Assembly (NCBI RefSeq): GCF_025060895.1
Contig: NZ_JANZKV010000039.1
Span: forward strand, 1-64,000
Reading direction: 5' to 3'
Source: Stieleria sedimenti
Lineage (GTDB): Bacteria; Planctomycetota; Planctomycetia; Pirellulales; Pirellulaceae
DNA length: 64,000 nt
The notes beneath the pieces were generated by a model. That model had not been told where the DNA came from, made no database searches, and saw only the letters and a list, made by a program, of their open reading frames with translations. Position 1 is the stretch's first letter. Every line of letters begins with the position of its first letter. The translations under genes and the position numbers were made by a program. Shown one piece after another: positions 28,901 through 38,862 of this stretch.

Positions 28901-29117
28901 CTTGGTGCGGCAGTTGACCCATGATCGTTCCAACGCCCATCTGGTGTTTGATGTTCAGTTCGCCAAAGCGGATCATGTGGGCCAGGATCTGTCCGGCAAC
29001 GATCTGCATGCGGTGATCAAATCGGGTGAAGCCACGACGGCATCGCCCCGCCAGCACGCCCGCGTGGCGCTGCTCCACGCGCTCTTATGTTCCAATGAGA
29101 TGATCTATGTCGATTGA
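25917..29117 (+). CDS. Planctomycete cytochrome protein (PSCyt1-PSCyt2-PSD1) with embedded LamG
   Basis: About 1066 residues with a long-n-region signal peptide ending near [17 protein letters not shown]. PSCyt1 (PF07635) is at about 50-110, with the heme motif CIKCHG. PSCyt2/DUF1549 (PF07583) runs about 165-380 ([33 protein letters not shown]). PSD1/DUF1553 (PF07587) starts near 560 ([19 protein letters not shown]). A LamG-like domain at about 815-1030 ([33 protein letters not shown]) then interrupts it before its end [19 protein letters not shown]. The N-terminal codons run through a copy of an intergenic repeat. Function is not established; it is paired with the DUF1501 gene downstream. 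A TTG at 25911 is an alternative start. Confidence 0.85.
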   Translation: MGNDSNWRKLPACDPRRLARRTCAFAALLPWLLTASLSAAESTPPGRDLFEIHVRPMLVQHCIKCHGETKQEGGLRLDTFESLLEGGDSGPAIVAGKPDESLLIEALRYESFEMPPSGQLEASVTAGIEQWVRADSPWPQGLVLKPTPKITDQDRDWWCYQPIADPDVPEVEDNGWCRNEMDHFVFQRLRREGIEPAAESESAQLARRVHFAVTGLPPNGQSAGTLATGEGWYEALVDQLLDDPAYGENQARYWLDLVRYADSDGYNADHGRPEAYHYRDYVIRSFNEDKPYDRFVLEQLAGDEVDPGNRDALIGTMYLRHWIYEWNQRDVEGQWQQILSDVTETTADVFLAQGLKCARCHDHKFDPLLQKDYYAMKAFFAPLQPREDLPIADVETRTRHLQQQQTWEAATEEIRKRLHEIETPVLLAHATREGFKKFTEEIRSMISSRRCDRSPYEHQIASLASNQFDLHPDKLAEWLDEETEAERQRLRKALAEFDHLKPEPLPTLKFVASDVGPVAPPTTIPDSTDSSPIPPGYPLILDDKPAEIQPPPPALQSTGRRTALARWITDPDNPLTARVIVNRVWQQHFGRGLVETTSDFGRLGMPPSHPELLDWLARRFMQDGWSLKKLHRLILTSATYRQSSERPMDEQLAKLDPQNVLLWRMNPRRLSGEEIHDAVLVASGKLAKEKRAIYKTVKRNKLDPLLAVFDFPDRVESQCKRHRTTTSPQALLMMNDPWLHDRAKDMASEMASASLDSLVHSVYQRIYFREPGEGELQQAERFVDSYESISPESAAPKQLATFPDGRSAIALKSEPPTEIQIPAVETLQTASDNADFTIEATVMLHSLYPDASVRTIVANWSGNQSQQGWSLGVTSTKSAFKPRNLILQLVGSRADPQGKPEYEVVASDLRLELNRPYSIAVSIDLDDASENGITFYLQDLSMPDAKPQVASVEHRARWNVQADRPIEIGGRSNRHRWDGLIQNVRLHQAALSGDDLVRQLTHDRSNAHLVFDVQFAKADHVGQDLSGNDLHAVIKSGEATTASPRQHARVALLHALLCSNEMIYVD

Positions 29118-30543
29118 TAAAACGAATCACCAAAGCCTGTCGCGCCGACAGATGTTGCTGCGAAGCGGCAGTGGATTTGGGGCGATGGCATTGGCGGGGA
29201 TGCTGAAGCAAGACGGCGTGATGGCCGCCACTTCGTCGGCTCCGTCGCCCTTGGCCGCGAAGATGACGCACCATCCGGCGAAAGCCAAGAGTGTGATCTT
29301 TCTGTTCATGGACGGCGGTCCGAGTCATCTGGACACGTTTGATCCCAAGCCGGCACTGGAAAAGCTGGCCGGCAAGCCGATCCCCGAAAGCTTTGGCCGG
29401 GTGATCACGGCGATGGGCGAATACGACTCGCCGATCCTGCCGTCGGCGCGGAAATGGAAACAGCATGGCGAAGGCGGATTGTGGATTTCCGACTGGCTGC
29501 CGCACACCGCTGAAATGGCCGACGAGTTGGCCGTGATCCGTTCCTGTTGGACCAACGGAATCAATCACTCCGGCGGCATTTGTCAAATGAACACGGGTAG
29601 CCAGTTCGCCGGCCGGCCGTCCTTGGGCAGCTGGGTGACGTACGGGCTGGGATCGGAAAACGAAAACCTTCCCGCTTTCGTCGTCATGCAGGAAGGCAAG
29701 GGCCGCGTGATCAACGGGGCGCGCAACTGGGGTGCGGGATTCATGCCGGCGGTCTATCAAGGCACGACGATGCAGAAGGAAGGGCCGCCGTTTGCAAACA
29801 TCCATCCGCCCAAACATGTCGCGTCGGATCAGCAACGCCAGGAACTCGATTTTCTGTCGCAGCTGAACCAAAGCCACGCCGCCACGCGACAGGACAACAC
29901 GGATTTGGAAGCTCGGATTCGCAGCTTCGAACTCGCATTCCAAATGCAATCGCACGCGCCCGAAGCCGTCGATCTGTCACAGGAATCCGCCGACACGCAT
30001 CGCTTGTATGGACTCGACGACGAAGCGACCGCGCCATACGGTCGCAATCTGTTGATGGCCCGTCGGCTGGTCGAACGCGGCGTCCGATTCGTGCAGTGTT
30101 ACCACGGGGCGGGCAGTAAGTGGGACGCACACGACAACATCGAAGCCAACCACAGCAAAATGTGTCGTGGCATGGACCTGCCGGTCGCCGGTTTGTTGAA
30201 GGATTTAAAACGACGAGGTTTGTTGGAGCAGACACTGGTGGTCTGGGGCGGCGAATTCGGCAGAACACCGATGAGTGAAAAAGGCGACGGTCGCGATCAC
30301 AATCCGACCGGATTCACGATGTGGATGGCCGGTGGTGGTGTGCGTTCGGGACAGGCCTACGGAACGACCGACGAAGTCGGCTTGCACGCCGTCGAAGATC
30401 GATTGCACGTTCACGATGTGCATTCGACGATCCTGCACCTGATGGGCGTCGATCATCGCAAACTGGTTTACGTTCACAAGGGACGCCCCGAACGGATCGA
30501 CCAGAACGAAGGGCGTGCGTATACGGAGATCGCGGCGTCATGA
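29107..30543 (+). CDS. DUF1501 exported protein, copy 1
   Basis: This 478-residue protein begins with a Tat-type leader (LSRRQMLLRSGSGFGAMALAGML), so it is probably exported folded. The DUF1501 (PF07394) body contains KSVIFLFMDGGPSHLDTFDPKP near residue 60, CWTNGINHSGGICQMNTGSQ, and the alkaline-phosphatase-like ending LVVWGGEFGRTPMSEKGDGRDHNP with GFTMWMAGGGVRSGQAYG. The fold resembles sulfatase/phosphatase superfamily members, but the reaction is unknown. The start overlaps the last codons of the preceding cytochrome gene, and its stop overlaps the next start (ATGA). This makes it a translationally coupled partner of the cytochrome protein. Confidence 0.87.
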   Translation: MSIDKTNHQSLSRRQMLLRSGSGFGAMALAGMLKQDGVMAATSSAPSPLAAKMTHHPAKAKSVIFLFMDGGPSHLDTFDPKPALEKLAGKPIPESFGRVITAMGEYDSPILPSARKWKQHGEGGLWISDWLPHTAEMADELAVIRSCWTNGINHSGGICQMNTGSQFAGRPSLGSWVTYGLGSENENLPAFVVMQEGKGRVINGARNWGAGFMPAVYQGTTMQKEGPPFANIHPPKHVASDQQRQELDFLSQLNQSHAATRQDNTDLEARIRSFELAFQMQSHAPEAVDLSQESADTHRLYGLDDEATAPYGRNLLMARRLVERGVRFVQCYHGAGSKWDAHDNIEANHSKMCRGMDLPVAGLLKDLKRRGLLEQTLVVWGGEFGRTPMSEKGDGRDHNPTGFTMWMAGGGVRSGQAYGTTDEVGLHAVEDRLHVHDVHSTILHLMGVDHRKLVYVHKGRPERIDQNEGRAYTEIAAS

Positions 30544-33500
30544 GATTCGGTCAACTTTGCTTCTTCTGTCTGTCGTTGTTCGTCGTCGGCGGTGCGTCGA
30601 TTGCCCAGGACACCGCAACGTCCGGCGCGGCTGTCGCAGAGGATTCTGTGCGCTGGGACTTTGGCGACGACGATGCCATTCCGCCTGCGGTTCAAGGCAA
30701 CGTTCAGCTCAATCTGCCCGGGCCACGTCCGCCGGAATTCCCCGACTTTGCCGGCAACAACACCGCCGTGCGATTCGGCGGCGGGCACTTGGCCATCGCC
30801 GACACCGGGCCGGACAGCCAATTCGATTTCACCAACGGCGATGCCGTCACGCTGGAGGGTTGGGTGAACCCGATCGGCATCCGTCCCGGAGACCTGTGGT
30901 ATGTGATCGGCAAGGGGCGAACCGGTTCGGCGGGCTTTGCCCGTGACAACCAGAACTGGGCGCTGCGTGTGACCGGTGACAAGGGCGAGGCACGCGTCAA
31001 TTTTTTGTTCGCGACCAAGCCGACCGGCGGGGACAAGCATTGGCATCGCTGGACATCGAAGCTGGGGTTCCCGCTGAACACCGGATGGCATCACATCGCA
31101 ATCCGCTACCGTTTCGGTGACCCCACGTCGATTCGCGGGTTCATCAACGGCCAGCCGACCGACGGTGCGTGGGACATGGGCGGCGCGACGAGCGAGCCGC
31201 CGGTCGTCGATGACGACGAGGTACGCATCGGTAGCCGTTTCAAGGGCATGATCGACGCCGTGGCCATCCATCGTGAAGAGCTGGACGACCAAACGATCGC
31301 CGCAAACTTTCGCCGTGTCGGAGGACCACGCGTCGTCAAGTTGCAGCCCGAAGTCATGCCCGAATTGGAAGGAGTTCCCGACGGACGTGTGTTGATGCAG
31401 CTTTGCAGCGGCTACCCGACCCATGATCGCTGGCTGTATGACGGCGAAGCGGCACCGGCCGAATCGGCGCGTTGGGCGGGCGACGAATTTTTGCTTCCGC
31501 GAATCCCACTGCAGTTCGATGATTGGGGCATTCGCACGGGCTGGAACGCGCCGGTGTTGTTGCGGATGGCGGCCGATGTCGAGTTGCCGGTCGGTGCCCA
31601 TCAGTTCCTGTTGCGCGGCCGCGGGCTGGGACGGTTGTGGGTCGACGGCCAGTTGGTGTCGCGAACCAAGGCCCACTCCAAGGCGCCGCCCAACGGCGAA
31701 GAACCGATGACGCCGCTTGCCGAGCCGCCGCTTCCCGGCGTGCGGGTGCATGGGTACCGGCAACAGGAAGTCATCGACGAAACGACGATCAAGCCCGAGG
31801 AGGGCCGCACGACGCGTCGTGTCCGTGTGGTGTTGGAATTGTTGGTCGGCGGCAGCAGTCGTCGTACCGAGACCGGCGAGGTTTGTGTGGCGGTGTTGAC
31901 CGACGACGGCAAGTCCTACGACGTGTTGGGGGCGGGGACGCGACGTCTGCCGTTGACCGATACCGCTGTCGAGCCGGCACTCGTTCGCATTGAAGATTCC
32001 CTCGCACAACTGGACGACCAGCGGCGTCGTGCCGCAGCGGAGTCACAGGATTCGTTTTGGCACCGTCGTCATCAGCTGGCCCGGCAATGGGCGGCAGAAC
32101 ATCCGGTACCGTCGATTCCCGCGTCCGGCGGTCATCCGGTCGACGCGTTTGTCCAGCAGAAGATTGACGACGCACTCGGCCGGTCGGCCGACGACGACGA
32201 TCGCCAAGCCGAACATTTCCACGGCGAGGTTCTGCCGTTGTTGCGCGAGCAATGTTTCCGCTGTCACGGTGAAAAGACGAAAGGCGGTTTGAAGCTGGAC
32301 TCGCGCGCCGCGGCGCTTCAAGGCGGTGAATCAGAAACCCCCGCGGTGGTTCCCGGCGATTTGGAAGCCAGCGAGTTGATTGCGCAGATCCGCAGCGGGG
32401 CGATGCCGCCGACCGATGAAGGATTGTCGACGGATCAGATTGAATTGTTGGAGCAATGGGTCCGCGAGGGAGCGGTCTGGCCGGCGCCGCCACTGACAGC
32501 CGACCAGGTTGCCTTGGCTCCGGTTGTCGGCGACGAAGCGTTTTTGCGACGGATCTATCTGGACACGGTGGGCGTGCCGCCGAGTGCCGTCGAAGCCAGG
32601 GCGTTTCTTGACGATCAACGCGACGACAAACGGCAACGTCTGGTCGACGAACTGCTGGCGGACGATCGCTTCGCCGATCACTGGATGAGTTTCTGGCAGG
32701 ACTTGTTGGCGGAGAATCCATCGCTGCTCAATGCGTCGCTCAACAGCACGGGGCCGTTTCGCTGGTACCTGTATGATTCCTTGCGGGACAACAAGCCGCT
32801 CGATCGGATGCTGACGGAATTGATGTTGTTGCGCGGTGGTGCATCCGAAGGCGGTAGCGCCGGGTTCGGCGTGGCGGCGGAGAACGATGCGCCGATGGCG
32901 GCCAAGGGGCACATCATCGCGTCGGCTTTCTTGGCCATCGAACTGCAGTGCGCCCGCTGTCACGATTCGCCCTATCACAGCACGACGCAGCACGACCTCT
33001 ATTCGCTGGCCGCGATGATGGCTCGCAAGTCCGTCAAGGTTCCCGCAACCAGTCGTGTGCCATCCGGGTTCTTTGAAAACCAACAGAATCGCGAATCGCT
33101 GATTCAGGTGACACTTGCGGCGGACGAATCGGTCTCGCCGCGATGGCCGTTTGCCGAGCAAACCGGTGCGGTCGACGGCGCACAGATCGACGCGTTGATG
33201 ATGAAGCCGACCGACACCCGCGAGCGGCTCGCCACGCTGGTCACTGCGCCCCAAAACACGCGTTTCTCCCGCGTCATCGTCAACCGAGTATGGAAGCAGT
33301 TGATCGGAGCCGGGATCGTGGAACCGGTTCACGATTGGGAAGGCCGCGGCGCCAGTCATCCGCAACTGCTCGACTGGCTTGCCCACGAATTGGTCGCCAA
33401 CGATTATGACCTGCGTCACATCGTCGGCCAGATCGTGACGTCGAAACTGTATCAGCGTGCGGCGATCGGGACGAATCTTCAGGCGTCGTCGGAGTTGCGT

Positions 33501-34244
33501 TTTTTCAACGCACCGCAGCGGCGTCGGTTGACCGCCGAGCAAGTCGTCGATTCGCTGCACTCTGCCACGGGCAATGCGATCGATGTCGAAGAGCTGACGT
33601 TTGTGCATGACGGGCGGCGTCCGCTGAGTAATCGTCAAACGCTGGGACGCCCCAGCCGCGCGTGGATGTTTGGTGATATCAAGAACGAACGTGACCGGCC
33701 GAGTTTGTCGTTACCCAAGGCGAGGGCGGTCCTTGATGTGCTCGAAGCGTTCGGCTGGACGGGCGCGCGGCAGATGCCGATCGTCGAGCGGGAGACCGAC
33801 CCGAACGTGTTGCAGCCCGGCATCCTGGCCAACGGCACGTTGTCCACGACGCTCACGCGGGCCTCGCAACGGAGCGAATTGGCAGAGCTTGCGATCGATG
33901 CCGCCAACGCCGAATCGCTGGTCGAAACGTTGTTCCTGCGTCTGCTGTGTCGTTTGCCGACTTCAGAGGAACGCGAAACGTTCACCGCTGCACTGGCCGA
34001 CGGCTTCGACAAACGTCTGGTCCCCGACTCACAGATCACAGCGCCCGAATCGCCCGAGCCGTTGCCGCTGGTGACGTGGTTCAATCATTTGCGTCCGCGG
34101 GCGAACGAGATTCAAGTGGAGCTGGAACGCCGCGTCGCGGCCGGACCACCGCCGGACCCGAGGTTGGAAACGTCCTGGCGCGAAGTCTACGAGGACGTGG
34201 TTTGGAGTTTGGTCAACCATCGCGAATTTGTTTGGATACCGTAA
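30540..34244 (+). CDS. Planctomycete cytochrome protein (LamG-PSCyt1-PSCyt2-PSD1)
   Basis: About 1234 residues from the ATG at 30540, with a signal peptide ([23 protein letters not shown]). A LamG domain occupies about residues 35-265 ([34 protein letters not shown]). A second beta-rich, PA14-like part follows to about 490. PSCyt1 is near 560-650 ([20 protein letters not shown]). DUF1549 is at about 660-860, with a [10 protein letters not shown] motif. PSD1/DUF1553 is at about 890-1230, ending [13 protein letters not shown]. Compared with the sister gene upstream, LamG has moved to the N-terminus. A longer frame starting at 30321 lies within the previous gene and is not coding. It is coupled to both DUF1501 neighbours. 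Confidence 0.86.
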   Translation: MRFGQLCFFCLSLFVVGGASIAQDTATSGAAVAEDSVRWDFGDDDAIPPAVQGNVQLNLPGPRPPEFPDFAGNNTAVRFGGGHLAIADTGPDSQFDFTNGDAVTLEGWVNPIGIRPGDLWYVIGKGRTGSAGFARDNQNWALRVTGDKGEARVNFLFATKPTGGDKHWHRWTSKLGFPLNTGWHHIAIRYRFGDPTSIRGFINGQPTDGAWDMGGATSEPPVVDDDEVRIGSRFKGMIDAVAIHREELDDQTIAANFRRVGGPRVVKLQPEVMPELEGVPDGRVLMQLCSGYPTHDRWLYDGEAAPAESARWAGDEFLLPRIPLQFDDWGIRTGWNAPVLLRMAADVELPVGAHQFLLRGRGLGRLWVDGQLVSRTKAHSKAPPNGEEPMTPLAEPPLPGVRVHGYRQQEVIDETTIKPEEGRTTRRVRVVLELLVGGSSRRTETGEVCVAVLTDDGKSYDVLGAGTRRLPLTDTAVEPALVRIEDSLAQLDDQRRRAAAESQDSFWHRRHQLARQWAAEHPVPSIPASGGHPVDAFVQQKIDDALGRSADDDDRQAEHFHGEVLPLLREQCFRCHGEKTKGGLKLDSRAAALQGGESETPAVVPGDLEASELIAQIRSGAMPPTDEGLSTDQIELLEQWVREGAVWPAPPLTADQVALAPVVGDEAFLRRIYLDTVGVPPSAVEARAFLDDQRDDKRQRLVDELLADDRFADHWMSFWQDLLAENPSLLNASLNSTGPFRWYLYDSLRDNKPLDRMLTELMLLRGGASEGGSAGFGVAAENDAPMAAKGHIIASAFLAIELQCARCHDSPYHSTTQHDLYSLAAMMARKSVKVPATSRVPSGFFENQQNRESLIQVTLAADESVSPRWPFAEQTGAVDGAQIDALMMKPTDTRERLATLVTAPQNTRFSRVIVNRVWKQLIGAGIVEPVHDWEGRGASHPQLLDWLAHELVANDYDLRHIVGQIVTSKLYQRAAIGTNLQASSELRFFNAPQRRRLTAEQVVDSLHSATGNAIDVEELTFVHDGRRPLSNRQTLGRPSRAWMFGDIKNERDRPSLSLPKARAVLDVLEAFGWTGARQMPIVERETDPNVLQPGILANGTLSTTLTRASQRSELAELAIDAANAESLVETLFLRLLCRLPTSEERETFTAALADGFDKRLVPDSQITAPESPEPLPLVTWFNHLRPRANEIQVELERRVAAGPPPDPRLETSWREVYEDVVWSLVNHREFVWIP

Positions 34245-34251
34245 CCGAGAC

Positions 34252-35562
34252 ATGAACATGACACCTTTCACACGACGCGACGTTCTGGCCGCCGGTGCCG
34301 CAACGGCGAGCGGATTAGGCCTTTCGGCGCTGGGGTTCGCCAATCCATCCAGCCAGGAGTCGGCCGCGAAGCTGCTCCGCGGCAAGACCGAGCACGTGAT
34401 TTCGATCTGGCTTGGTGGCGGTATGGGCCAGATCGATACGTTTGATCCCAAACGCAAGGGCGACGCGTCCAAGAAACAAGCCGGTTCGTATTACGAATCG
34501 ATCGATACCGCCGTCGACGGTGTGCGCGTCTGCGAACACCTGTCGAAGCTGGCTCCGTTGATGGACCGTGTCACGGCCGTCCGCAGTGTGCATCATGAGA
34601 TGATCGACGAGCACGCCGCGGCCACCAACCGAATGCACACCGGTCGGCCGATCAGCGGAACGGTGACCTATCCGTCGCTGGGATCGATCATCGCACACGA
34701 ACGCGGGGCCGCCGGAGATGGTGCACCGCCGTACGTCTTGATCGGCTACCCGAACGTGACGCGTGGTCCGGGGTTTCTGGGGGCGCGTGACAGTTATCTG
34801 TATCTGACCGACACCAGCCGAGGTCCGGCCGGTTTGAGTCGTCCCGACGGGATCACGCCGCAGCGGCAATCGCGACGCGAACGGTTTCTGGCGACGCTGC
34901 AGCGAAATGGCGATCCGACTGCCGAGCAACGGCTGCTCGATTACGACGCGGCCATTCGCCAGAGTCTGGAATTGAGCGGTCCGAGTTTCAACCGCGTGTT
35001 CCAACTCGATCGCGAACCGGCCGATCTGCGGACACGCTACGGCGGCGAGTTTGGTCAGCGCTGTTTGCTCAGCCGTCGGCTGGTCGAGCGTGGGGTGCGT
35101 TTCATCGAAGTGTCACACAACTTGAACTTTCTCAACGGTGCGGGCTGGGATGTGCACAACGCAGGGATCTTGCAACAGCACAAGTTGATTCAGGAAATGG
35201 ACACCGCGGTATCGACGTTGATCCTGGACCTGGAAGAAAAGAAGCTGCTGGATAAAACGCTGATCGTGATCACGAGCGAGTTTGGTCGTCCGCCGGAATT
35301 CGATAGCGGCGGTGGTCGCGGCCATCAAGGCACCGCATTCAGTTGTATCCTTGCCGGTGGTGGTCTGGCGCACCGCGGCGCCTGGGGCGAAACCGATGAG
35401 CTGTCAAAAAAGATCGTGTCGGATCCCGTCGGTGTGCCTGATTTCTTCGCCACAATCTGCGCCGCGGCCCAGGTCGACTATCGCAAGAACCTGTACGCCG
35501 GCGACCGCCCGGTCCCGATCACCGACCGCGGCGAACCGATCGCGGCGTTGCTACCGGCGTAG
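34252..35562 (+). CDS. DUF1501 exported protein, copy 2
   Basis: About 436 residues, with a Tat-type leader ([25 protein letters not shown]). DUF1501 hallmarks are [23 protein letters not shown] near residue 40, [42 protein letters not shown], and [25 protein letters not shown]. It follows the second cytochrome protein by seven bases and is the last gene of the operon. It is only partly similar to copy 1, so the pairs probably handle related but different substrates. Confidence 0.86.
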   Translation: MNMTPFTRRDVLAAGAATASGLGLSALGFANPSSQESAAKLLRGKTEHVISIWLGGGMGQIDTFDPKRKGDASKKQAGSYYESIDTAVDGVRVCEHLSKLAPLMDRVTAVRSVHHEMIDEHAAATNRMHTGRPISGTVTYPSLGSIIAHERGAAGDGAPPYVLIGYPNVTRGPGFLGARDSYLYLTDTSRGPAGLSRPDGITPQRQSRRERFLATLQRNGDPTAEQRLLDYDAAIRQSLELSGPSFNRVFQLDREPADLRTRYGGEFGQRCLLSRRLVERGVRFIEVSHNLNFLNGAGWDVHNAGILQQHKLIQEMDTAVSTLILDLEEKKLLDKTLIVITSEFGRPPEFDSGGGRGHQGTAFSCILAGGGLAHRGAWGETDELSKKIVSDPVGVPDFFATICAAAQVDYRKNLYAGDRPVPITDRGEPIAALLPA

Positions 35563-35711
35563 TGCTCGATGCAGTGGCGGCGAGACGCGGCAGGAAACGA
35601 ATGGTGGAGGGCCGCAGCGTTTTTGAAGCAGTTTTTAGTAGATTGGCGGTCGAGCACCTGCCAGAATAGTCGGGTCATGATCACAGCATCGGTGCCAATC
35701 GGAGAAAAACA

Positions 35712-36341
35712 GTGAGCCTGCGGACGTTATCATTCCTCGCCAGTATTGCCTTTTGTCTTCAGCCGAATGTCGCATCACGCGCCGATGACAGCCTTCCGCA
35801 GGTTCAGTCCTCGGAGCATCTGATTGCCACCGAGCTTGACCAACACGCAACCGATATCCGAGCGGTTGATCGACGATTTCTAGACGCCCAGGATCGCTTG
35901 GAGAAATCGTACATTCAAGAACGGAAATCGCTCCGCGAAACGCTGATGCGACGTTTAAATAAGCGAAAGAAGGCCCATACGGAGGACGGGGACTTAGACA
36001 TCGCCGTTGCCATCCGCGATCACATCGAACGAATTGAAGCAACCAAGATTGTTCCACCGAATCAGAAGTCGACGCACGCGATCGGCTCGCAACCGGCCGG
36101 AGCTCCTGCCATCTTGGGGACTTGGCGTTGGAACAACGGTGTGGATATCGAGAATCTGGTCAATGGACAAACCAATGGCGCCGGGACTTGGCGATTGATC
36201 GATCCAAAGAAACAGACCTACGAATTTCGTTGGAAACGGATTCCCCCGGATCGGGTCACGCTTTCGCCAAACGGTCGCGTTCTGGAAGGAACGAAGGCTC
36301 ACGATCCAAGCTTTCGGGTGTGGGCGGTCCGCATCGATTGA
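35712..36341 (+). CDS. Exported hypothetical protein
   Basis: A 209-residue protein from a GTG, with a signal peptide (MSLRTLSFLASIAFCLQPNVASRA). Residues about 45-115 form a charged coiled coil (RFLDAQDRLEKSYIQERKSLRETL). The C-terminal 80 residues look like a small beta domain (ILGTWRWNNGVDIENL ... WRLIDPKKQTYEFRWKR), of the kind seen in planctomycete exported proteins that end in a lipocalin-like fold. No enzyme motif is visible. Its stop overlaps the TTG start of the next gene. Confidence 0.65.
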   Translation: MSLRTLSFLASIAFCLQPNVASRADDSLPQVQSSEHLIATELDQHATDIRAVDRRFLDAQDRLEKSYIQERKSLRETLMRRLNKRKKAHTEDGDLDIAVAIRDHIERIEATKIVPPNQKSTHAIGSQPAGAPAILGTWRWNNGVDIENLVNGQTNGAGTWRLIDPKKQTYEFRWKRIPPDRVTLSPNGRVLEGTKAHDPSFRVWAVRID

Positions 36342-36703
36342 GCGATTCGTTGAATCGTAACCCCTATCGATCACCGTCCACCGAATCGGTTGCCGAGCCG
36401 TCTGTTTCTCCGCCGCGTCATTCCGTGATTCGGTTCTGGTTGTACTTCCACGTTGCAGCGGTCGTCCTATCCGGCGTCTTCTCTCTCGTTGACACCCGCG
36501 TCCTTCTGGTTCCGCAGGCTGCAGGCGAGATACTTCAATGGTTTGTCTTTCCTCTCTTCGCCGCTTTCTTGATTTGCCCCGTCGCCATTGTGATTTGCAC
36601 GCTTCGATCGTCCCTCAGCTCCGAAATACGTTTCGCAGTATTCGCCCTCGAAACCATCGTCTTTTTTGCCCACCTCTATTGCTTAGTTCCAGCGATCCAG
36701 TAA
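36338..36703 (+). CDS. Small membrane protein, function unknown
   Basis: About 121 residues from a TTG at 36338 that overlaps the preceding stop. The N-terminus (SDSLNRNPYRSPSTESVAEP) has the NPY-x-SP pattern frequent in planctomycete membrane proteins. Three hydrophobic stretches follow: FWLYFHVAAVVLSGVFSLV, ILQWFVFPLFAAFLICPVAI, and FAVFALETIVFFAHLYCLV. It is probably an inner-membrane protein. An upstream extension to 36122 reads through the previous gene out of frame and is not supported. Confidence 0.6.
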   Translation: MSDSLNRNPYRSPSTESVAEPSVSPPRHSVIRFWLYFHVAAVVLSGVFSLVDTRVLLVPQAAGEILQWFVFPLFAAFLICPVAIVICTLRSSLSSEIRFAVFALETIVFFAHLYCLVPAIQ

Positions 36704-37116
36704 CGCGACAATCTAGCCAGAAGGGATGTCAATATTATTACTGAAGGATATCTAAAAAATACACTGGCTCCTCTCTCCCCGAAAAACGTCGAATTCGCGA
36801 AGCGTCGTTCGTTTTTTGAAGGGAGGGGCTGGGGGTGGTCGGCAACACATATGGGCCGCAATGGTATCGAATGGAACTGCCCGCCCGTATGCTCAACGAT
36901 GAGTGATTTGAGCTGCAAATTCGATCATCAGCCCCCTCATCCCCAGCCCTTCTCCCCCACAAATCGACAAGCAAGCTTGTTACGATTTGCGGGGGAGAAG
37001 GGTGCCATTATGTTGTAGGACGCTAAAGCCTGTTGCGTTGATCAGCGGTGGCTGACCGGCATGATGTTGCTGCCGACGCGCGTTCAATCTTCTTTGCCCT
37101 CCCGTTGCTTCCCACC
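36704..37116. other. Intergenic region with hairpin
   Basis: About 410 bases between the membrane protein and the carbohydrate operon. The main structure is the inverted repeat at 36947-37002, listed separately. The rest shows no gene; several short frames on both strands have no domain. Confidence 0.5.
36947..37002. repeat. Inverted repeat, 20-base arms
   Basis: CCCTTCTCCCCCACAAATCG at 36947-36966 is the reverse complement, with one mismatch, of the sequence at 36983-37002. The 16-base loop contains the palindrome AAGCTT. It resembles the short GC-rich hairpins that recur in planctomycete genomes. It may also stop transcription between the two operons. Confidence 0.65.
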
Positions 37117-38862
37117 ATGAATCTCTATCCCATCCGCCTGGCGTCCGCGATTGCGTTTTGCTTCTTGCTCGGTTGGTCCGTTCGCGGTGAGTCCCGCGCA
37201 GCGAACGCCCTCGGCGAAACGATTTCTCAGTACTCCATCGCAGGCGTCGTACGGTCGTCGATCGGAGTCACCCGCACGGACACGCCCATCCCGTGTTTGC
37301 TTTCTCCCGAAAGCCTGGATGCCGACTCGAAGAAGTTTCACATCCTGCTGGTCGGTGGTCTCGACGGGGACCTCGCCTCGGTTCGACTGGCGCTCGAGTC
37401 GATGGTCGCGTTTCAAAAGGATGAAAAACTCTCGAAACGCTATACTGTTTCTTGTGTCCCTTGCGCGCGCCCCGACGCGTTGGATCACGAACCGATCCAT
37501 GCGCAGTCGTTTCCACCGAGTGGGAATGCATACAACCAACCGGACAATGACGTCGCCCATTATCTTTGGCGGTGGATCGGCATGCACGCCCCGGATCTGG
37601 TGATCGATCTCCGCGGTGACGGCAGCGAAGCATGGGTTTATCCGAACCAGCCGGTGAAACTGTTGGAAGCGATCCGGTCGAATGGATTGGACATCAGCGA
37701 CCGGCTGGCCAAACCGGACTCGTTGGTCGCCGCGCTCGCCCAGAGCAAGCCGTCGGGGACGGGATCGATTCCAGCATTGCAAACCGGCAGCCGCCAAGCG
37801 ATTGCCTGGATCACCACCGCACTCGATCGCGTGTCGCTGCCGCCTTCGCAAGCCCGCAACGAGATCAAGCGTCGACTGGCGCGATCGCCGCTTGAAATTG
37901 CTCAGGAACTGTCGTTGGTCTATGGGCATCAACTCGATAGCGTCCAGTACATCCCCGCCCTGGCCGTGATCGGTCGCATGCGAGTGGGCGAATTGACGGA
38001 CGACCCTCAACCGTTGCGCGACGCCATCAAGCTGGGTGCGCCGTATCTCCGCGGGGAAAAGGAATCCATGCCGCCCAAACTGAACGGCAGCACGTTGTCG
38101 GGACACCTCGTATTCTCAGAACTTGCCCGACGCACCGGTGACAACCGCTGGACGAGCCTGGCGAAGAAGGCGGCCGATGACGGGTTCGACGCCGACGGTC
38201 GGCCGAAGGAGTCGATGCCGTTTCACAATGAAATGAGCGATGCGGTTTTTATGGGCTGTGCGATTCTGGCCGAGGTCGGTGCGCTGACCGCGGACGCCAA
38301 GTATGTGGAGCAATGTGTGCGGCACTTGCAGTTCATGCAGACGCTCTGCCTCCGCGATGATGGCCTGTACCGTCACTCGCCGCTCGATGAAGCCGCCTGG
38401 GGACGCGGCAACGGTTTTCCGGCGCTCGGGATGGCGTTGTCATTGAGTGCCATTGCAGAAGACACGCAAGCCCATCGCGTGTTCTTGGATTCGTATCGAG
38501 ACCATTTGCAGGCTTTGAAACAACACCAGGACCCGACGGGCGCTTGGCATCAGGTGATTGATCGCGAAGAGAGTTACCGAGAGTTCACCAGCACCTGTAT
38601 GATCACGTTCGCAATCGTTCGCGGTCTGCGACGGGGATGGCTTGCCCCACAGGAATGGACGCCCGTGGTGGAAAAGTCTTGGTCCGCGATCAAGTCACGG
38701 ATCGGATCGGGCGGACAACTTGTCGATGTTTGCACCGGAACCGGAAAACAGAAGACGGTTCGAGATTATTATGACCGCACGGCGATTCTCGGCCGCGATG
38801 ACCGTGGCGGTGCCATGGCATTGCTCGTTGCAACCGAGATCGCGTATTGGGAGAAGGAATGA
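37117..38862 (+). CDS. GH105/GH88-like unsaturated uronyl hydrolase with N-terminal domain
   Basis: About 581 residues, with a signal peptide ([26 protein letters not shown]). The C-terminal part, about residues 255-575, has the (alpha/alpha)6 signs of GH88/GH105: [49 protein letters not shown], and [23 protein letters not shown]. Such enzymes remove unsaturated uronic acids from rhamnogalacturonan or other polysaccharide lyase products. Residues about 65-210 resemble an M14-like fold, but GGLDGD stands where an HxxE zinc motif (GGIHGDE) would be expected, so it is probably not a peptidase. Its stop overlaps the next start (ATGA), coupling it to a beta-helix protein. Confidence 0.8.
   Translation: MNLYPIRLASAIAFCFLLGWSVRGESRAANALGETISQYSIAGVVRSSIGVTRTDTPIPCLLSPESLDADSKKFHILLVGGLDGDLASVRLALESMVAFQKDEKLSKRYTVSCVPCARPDALDHEPIHAQSFPPSGNAYNQPDNDVAHYLWRWIGMHAPDLVIDLRGDGSEAWVYPNQPVKLLEAIRSNGLDISDRLAKPDSLVAALAQSKPSGTGSIPALQTGSRQAIAWITTALDRVSLPPSQARNEIKRRLARSPLEIAQELSLVYGHQLDSVQYIPALAVIGRMRVGELTDDPQPLRDAIKLGAPYLRGEKESMPPKLNGSTLSGHLVFSELARRTGDNRWTSLAKKAADDGFDADGRPKESMPFHNEMSDAVFMGCAILAEVGALTADAKYVEQCVRHLQFMQTLCLRDDGLYRHSPLDEAAWGRGNGFPALGMALSLSAIAEDTQAHRVFLDSYRDHLQALKQHQDPTGAWHQVIDREESYREFTSTCMITFAIVRGLRRGWLAPQEWTPVVEKSWSAIKSRIGSGGQLVDVCTGTGKQKTVRDYYDRTAILGRDDRGGAMALLVATEIAYWEKE

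Noticed and set aside
30474-32009. Minus-strand open frame of 511 codons
   Set aside because: It is antisense to the second cytochrome protein and has no motif or signal peptide.
36704-37116. CRISPR array or tRNA in the gap
   Set aside because: There are no regularly spaced direct repeats and no cloverleaf pattern; only the inverted repeat at 36947-37002 is present.
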